A stretch of DNA of 9,181 nucleotides from an uncultured Collinsella sp. (GTDB taxonomy: Bacteria; Actinomycetota; Coriobacteriia; Coriobacteriales; Coriobacteriaceae). The DNA lies in contig CAKUCJ010000034.1 of assembly GCA_934643435.1 (NCBI GenBank), forward strand, positions 1 through 9,181, given 5' to 3'. Each line of letters starts with the position of its first letter. Position 1 is the stretch's first letter. A model generated the notes under the pieces. The model did not search any database. It saw nothing but the letters and a program-made list of their open reading frames with translations, and had not been told where the DNA came from. The translations under genes and the position numbers were made by a program. Shown one piece after another: positions 7,436 through 9,181 of this stretch.

Positions 7436-7515
7436 TGAGACACAATTAGGGCAGGTGACACACGTTCCAGATTCGGTTTTGGGCGTGAGACAAATGTCTC
7501 ACCAAAGTTGAGACA
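7436..7515. promoter_or_regulatory. TGAGACA motif cluster, putative operator of the pilin-type gene
   Basis: TGAGACA occurs on the plus strand at 7436, 7486 and 7509, and inverted (TGTCTCA) at 7495. The copies at 7486 and 7495 form the perfect palindrome TGAGACAAATGTCTCA (7486-7501). All lie 50-135 bp before the pilin start codon, where a regulator of its promoter would bind. A dimeric DNA-binding protein is the natural reading of the palindrome; its identity is unknown. Confidence 0.5.
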
Positions 7516-7556
7516 CTAAGGTTTCCGCAGGAAAACGGGTGCGACTCAAGATCGAC

Positions 7557-7605
7557 GGACCAAAATGGCCCGTTTTCTTCCATCCCCAAGGGAGCAGTCG
7601 ATGGC
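7557..7605 (+). repeat. Linker repeat, copy B (diverged)
   Basis: It reads ggaccaaaatggcccgtttt then cttccatccccaaggg, matching the linker copies at 455-499 and 7798-7840 with substitutions. As with copy A, it directly precedes a type-2 element through a similar ggcgcttgcc / agcgctcgcc junction. Its cccgttttc (7569-7577) can also pair with gaaaacggg at 7531-7539. Confidence 0.6.
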
Positions 7606-7609
7606 GCTT

Positions 7610-7769
7610 GCCACGAAACTGGCCCATCTACTACGTTTAGCCCGATACCCCTGACCATAACCACGGTTTACGAAAAACCGCAGGCGTTCTACCTGCGGTT
7701 TTCTTTTCGCGTTTTTCGCCGTGGTTGAGGGTAGCCACCCAAACGTAGTAGATAGGTCCATTTCGTGGC
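7610..7769 (+). repeat. Type-2 nested inverted-repeat element, copy B (160 bp)
   Basis: Arms at 7610-7638 and 7741-7769 (gccacgaaac... / ...tttcgtggc, with the hallmark catctactacgttt) are largely complementary. They enclose a mid-stem (aaccacgg 7659-7666 with ccgtggtt 7719-7726) and the core hairpin AAAACCGCAGG / CCTGCGGTTTT (7674-7684 with 7692-7702). The mid-stem sequence differs from copy A but still pairs. T-rich sequence follows the core on the plus strand and the A-run gives a U-tract on the minus strand, so the core could act as a bidirectional terminator. Confidence 0.85.
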
Positions 7770-7797
7770 AGACGGGTCGCGCGGATGTCCTCGCGAG

Positions 7798-7840
7798 GCC
7801 AAAATGATCCGTTTTCCTCCGTCCCCAGGGGATCAGAGGC
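7798..7840 (+). repeat. Linker repeat, copy C
   Basis: The sequence gccaaaatgatcc, then gttttcctccgtcccc, then aggggatca is nearly identical to the copy at 455-499, with the same TGATCC/GGATCA pairing. It sits between a type-2 and a type-1 element, whereas copy A sits between a type-1 and a type-2 element. Confidence 0.7.
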
Positions 7841-7862
7841 TGCTACTGATACGGTACCATTT

Positions 7863-8016
7863 CAAAACTATGCCGGTTTACTACGATAAATACGGGGTCC
7901 CCGACCACACTCGCTATTTTCACAAAATCGCAAGCCATCTACCTGCGGTTTTATTTTTACCAAATGCGGTATGGCCGGAGATTGGCGATTCATCGTAGTA
8001 AACCGGCATAGTTTTG
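7863..8016 (+). repeat. Type-1 nested inverted-repeat element, copy B (154 bp)
   Basis: Perfectly complementary 25-nt arms lie at 7863-7887 and 7992-8016 (outer part caaaactatgccggttta). The core hairpin AAAATCGCA (7924-7932) / TGCGGTTTT (7944-7952), with one G-T pair, is followed by atttttac. It is the same length as copy A at 260-413. The inner arm reads actacgat instead of acggggct, with matching changes in the right arm. It lies immediately downstream of the hydrogenase operon hairpin. Confidence 0.85.
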
Positions 8017-8047
8017 TTCGCGGCGGCCCAACCGCGCGTTCACGCGC

Positions 8048-8081
8048 GGGGCCGGCGGGGCATTTTTGCCCCGCCGGCCCC
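8048..8081 (-). terminator. GC-rich hairpin ending the hydrogenase operon
   Basis: A perfect 14-bp stem (GGGGCCGGCGGGGC at 8048-8061 with 8068-8081) with a 6-nt loop lies 11 nt past the ferredoxin gene stop. No U-tract follows on the minus strand, so it is not a textbook intrinsic terminator. Its stability and position still mark the operon end. The T-flanked core of the type-1 element just beyond could complete termination. Confidence 0.6.
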
Positions 8082-8091
8082 TGTTCCAGCG

Positions 8092-8433
8092 CTATTCCGG
8101 CTTGGTTTCTACCGTGGGAGTCTTGTCCGCCGCAACCGGAGTGCGGGCGGTGTCCATACTCAGGCAATGCTTGGGGCAACTCTCGATGCACTCGCCGCAC
8201 ACCACGCAGGCATACGGGTCGATCGACCAGGTGCCGCCCTTGCGATCGACCGCGAGTGCACCCGCCGGGCAGCGACGTGCGCACATGCCGCAGCAAATGC
8301 ACACTTCCATGTCGTTAACGATGTGCCCACGCAGGCGCTCGGGCGCTGTCAGCTCCTCCTGTGGATAGCACACCGTGACCGGCTGCTTGACCATAGAACC
8401 CAAGGCCGTCTTGGCAAATGTCAGCAAACTCAT
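8092..8433 (-). CDS. echF: Two-[4Fe-4S] ferredoxin-like hydrogenase subunit, EchF-like
   Basis: A 113-residue protein with two classical [4Fe-4S] motifs: C45-x2-C48-x2-C51-x3-C55-P and C76-x2-C79-x2-C82-x3-C86-P, the arrangement of 8Fe ferredoxins and of the NuoI/EchF/HycF subunit of membrane hydrogenases. In Ech it passes electrons from soluble ferredoxin toward the small subunit and the [NiFe] site. Length and position fit EchF: it follows the large subunit with a 7-nt gap, and the operon ends right after it, as in echABCDEF, whereas in formate hydrogenlyase operons more genes (HycG and others) usually follow. A GGAAAGG ribosome site lies inside the last codons of the upstream gene, implying translational coupling. 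The C-terminal tail (about residues 95-113) is Thr/Ala/Lys-rich and probably flexible. HycF-type assignment remains possible because the rest of the operon is outside the window. Confidence 0.8.
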   Translation of the reverse strand: MSLLTFAKTALGSMVKQPVTVCYPQEELTAPERLRGHIVNDMEVCICCGMCARRCPAGALAVDRKGGTWSIDPYACVVCGECIESCPKHCLSMDTARTPVAADKTPTVETKPE

Positions 8434-8440
8434 GCCGCGC

Positions 8441-9181
8441 CTACCTTTCCGTGCAGCTAATGCAGGGGTCGATGGTCAGGATAATCATGGGCACGTTGGC
8501 GATGAGCACGCCCTGCAGCGCGTGCGTCAGGCCCGCCAGGTTCTGCGACGTCGGCGTGCGCACGCGGAAGCGGTCCAGGTTCTTGGTGCCGTTGCCGCGC
8601 ACATAGTAGTACGCCTCGCCGCGCGGCTGCTCAATCACGACCTCGCCGCGCGCGCCGTCGGCCGGCGTGAGCTTGGTGCGCCCGCCGATGCCGTCGTGCG
8701 GAATCTTGTCCACGAGTTCCTTGATAATGTCCATGGCCTGCGTGACCTCGGCGCAACGCACCTGGCAGCGGGCATAGCAGTCACCGTCGGTGGCAACAAT
8801 CGGCTCAAACGCGGCCAGATCCGCATAGGCACCGTCGCCGAACATGCGCACGTCGTAGTCCACGCCCGAGGCGCGCCCGAACGGACCGACCATCGAAAGC
8901 TCGAGCGCGTCCTTCTTGCTGATTACGCCCACGCCGTGCAGGCGCTCGCCGCAGCTGGCGTCGTCCAAAAACGTATGCACCAGGGCCTCGTAGTCGGGAC
9001 GCATGGCATCGAGCGTCTGGACCATGCCCGCCAGCTCAGAGTCCTCGATGTCATGCTTAAGTCCGCCGATCTCGTTGATCGACAGAATCACGCGGCCGCC
9101 GCACGTGCTCTCGAAGATCTTGAGAATCTGCTCGCGCAGGGTCCACGAACGATAGAACAGCGCCTCAAAACCAAAGGCATC
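8441..9181 (-). CDS. echE: [NiFe]-hydrogenase group 4 large (catalytic) subunit, EchE-like (5' partial)
   Basis: The frame is open from the window's right edge to TAG, giving 246 C-terminal residues; about 110 N-terminal residues, including the first CxxC Ni-binding motif, are missing. Features shared with the NuoD/HycE/EchE superfamily are GPFGRASGVDYDVR (fragment residues 99-112), GDCYARCQVRCAEV (133-146) and EQPRGEAYYYVRGNG (184-198). The decisive feature is the C-terminal DPCISCTER (238-246), whose two cysteines are the second pair of Ni-Fe ligands; complex I NuoD lacks them. So this is a true hydrogenase that reduces protons with ferredoxin electrons, or the reverse, coupled to ion pumping by membrane subunits that would lie upstream. 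The protein stops right at the motif, without the C-terminal extension that a maturation protease removes in many hydrogenases. A GTG at 9089-9091 is not the start, since homology continues upstream through EALFYRSWTLREQIL. Confidence 0.85.
   Translation of the reverse strand, partial: DAFGFEALFYRSWTLREQILKIFESTCGGRVILSINEIGGLKHDIEDSELAGMVQTLDAMRPDYEALVHTFLDDASCGERLHGVGVISKKDALELSMVGPFGRASGVDYDVRMFGDGAYADLAAFEPIVATDGDCYARCQVRCAEVTQAMDIIKELVDKIPHDGIGGRTKLTPADGARGEVVIEQPRGEAYYYVRGNGTKNLDRFRVRTPTSQNLAGLTHALQGVLIANVPMIILTIDPCISCTER
8444..8450 (-). promoter_or_regulatory. Ribosome binding site for echF inside the end of echE
   Basis: GGAAAGG (minus strand) is made of the last codons of echE (ACG GAA AGG) and lies 10 nt before the echF ATG. 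The echE stop falls between the two, so echF translation is likely coupled to termination on echE. Confidence 0.6.

Larger units (their letters stand above)
7384..8091. other. Gene-free region between the hydrogenase operon end and the pilin gene
   Basis: No credible gene is seen. Reading toward the pilin gene it contains the operon-end hairpin (8048-8081), a small palindrome CCGCGCGTTCACGCGCGG (8032-8049), a type-1 element, a linker repeat, a type-2 element, a diverged linker, then about 170 bp of pilin 5' region with the TGAGACA cluster. I cannot assign a confident -35/-10 pair. Open frames in this stretch are read through the repeats and are not supported as genes. Confidence 0.75.

Noticed and set aside
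260..8016. CRISPR array or insertion sequence
   Set aside because: The repeats are long, palindromic and irregularly spaced, without spacers of uniform length. No transposase and no target-site duplication is visible around any copy.
8032..8049. CCGCGCGTTCACGCGCGG palindrome as an operator
   Set aside because: It lies downstream of the hydrogenase operon, far from any start codon, and overlaps the base of the terminator hairpin. It is more likely part of the 3' end structure.
7868..8302. Minus-strand 144-codon open frame overlapping the ferredoxin gene
   Set aside because: Its first part is the ferredoxin gene in the wrong frame and its last part is the type-1 element. The true frame is fixed by the eight iron-sulfur cysteines at 8092-8433.
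8441..9181. Complex I subunit NuoD
   Set aside because: The C-terminal DPCISCTER with both Ni-ligand cysteines is characteristic of catalytic [NiFe] hydrogenases and absent from NuoD.

Overview
The window looks like a chromosomal segment from a high-GC, Gram-positive gut actinobacterium, most likely a Coriobacteriia member such as Collinsella. That is an inference. It rests on codon use, an LPxTG-anchored giant protein made of pilin-type isopeptide domains, an Ech-type energy-converting hydrogenase, and intergenic space filled with hairpin elements. No rRNA, tRNA, CRISPR array or transposase is visible.

Layout, left to right. Positions 2-199 (+) hold the C-terminal DNA-binding domain of a LuxR/NarL-family regulator whose start lies outside the window. 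Positions 200-804 are a gene-free gap between convergent genes. The gap holds two inverted-repeat elements of about 155-160 bp (260-413 and 506-667), a short linker repeat between them (455-499) and two strong hairpins next to the pilin gene end. Positions 805-7383 (-) are one enormous gene encoding a 2192-residue surface protein: signal peptide, von Willebrand A domain, eleven pilin-type isopeptide domains, LPTTG sorting signal, membrane segment and basic tail. Positions 7384-8091 are a second gene-free gap. It carries the pilin gene's ribosome site, a cluster of TGAGACA motifs that may be its operator, two more copies of the inverted-repeat elements (7610-7769 and 7863-8016), two more linker copies and a very strong GC hairpin. 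Positions 8092-8433 (-) encode a two-cluster ferredoxin subunit (EchF-like). Positions 8441-9181 (-) are the C-terminal two thirds of the [NiFe]-hydrogenase large subunit (EchE-like), running off the right edge.

Working together: echE and echF are coupled (7-nt gap) and are the last genes of a membrane hydrogenase operon that ends at the 8048-8081 hairpin. The pilin gene appears to be a separate monocistronic unit with its own 5' region and terminator. No sortase or partner pilin is in view, so its anchoring enzyme must be encoded elsewhere.

The least explained content is the family of nested inverted-repeat elements. Two types with different outer arms share one core hairpin (CTACCTGCGGTTTT). 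Arm changes between copies are compensated, which implies selection or mechanistic maintenance of base pairing. All four copies lie in the same orientation, flanking the pilin gene on both sides.
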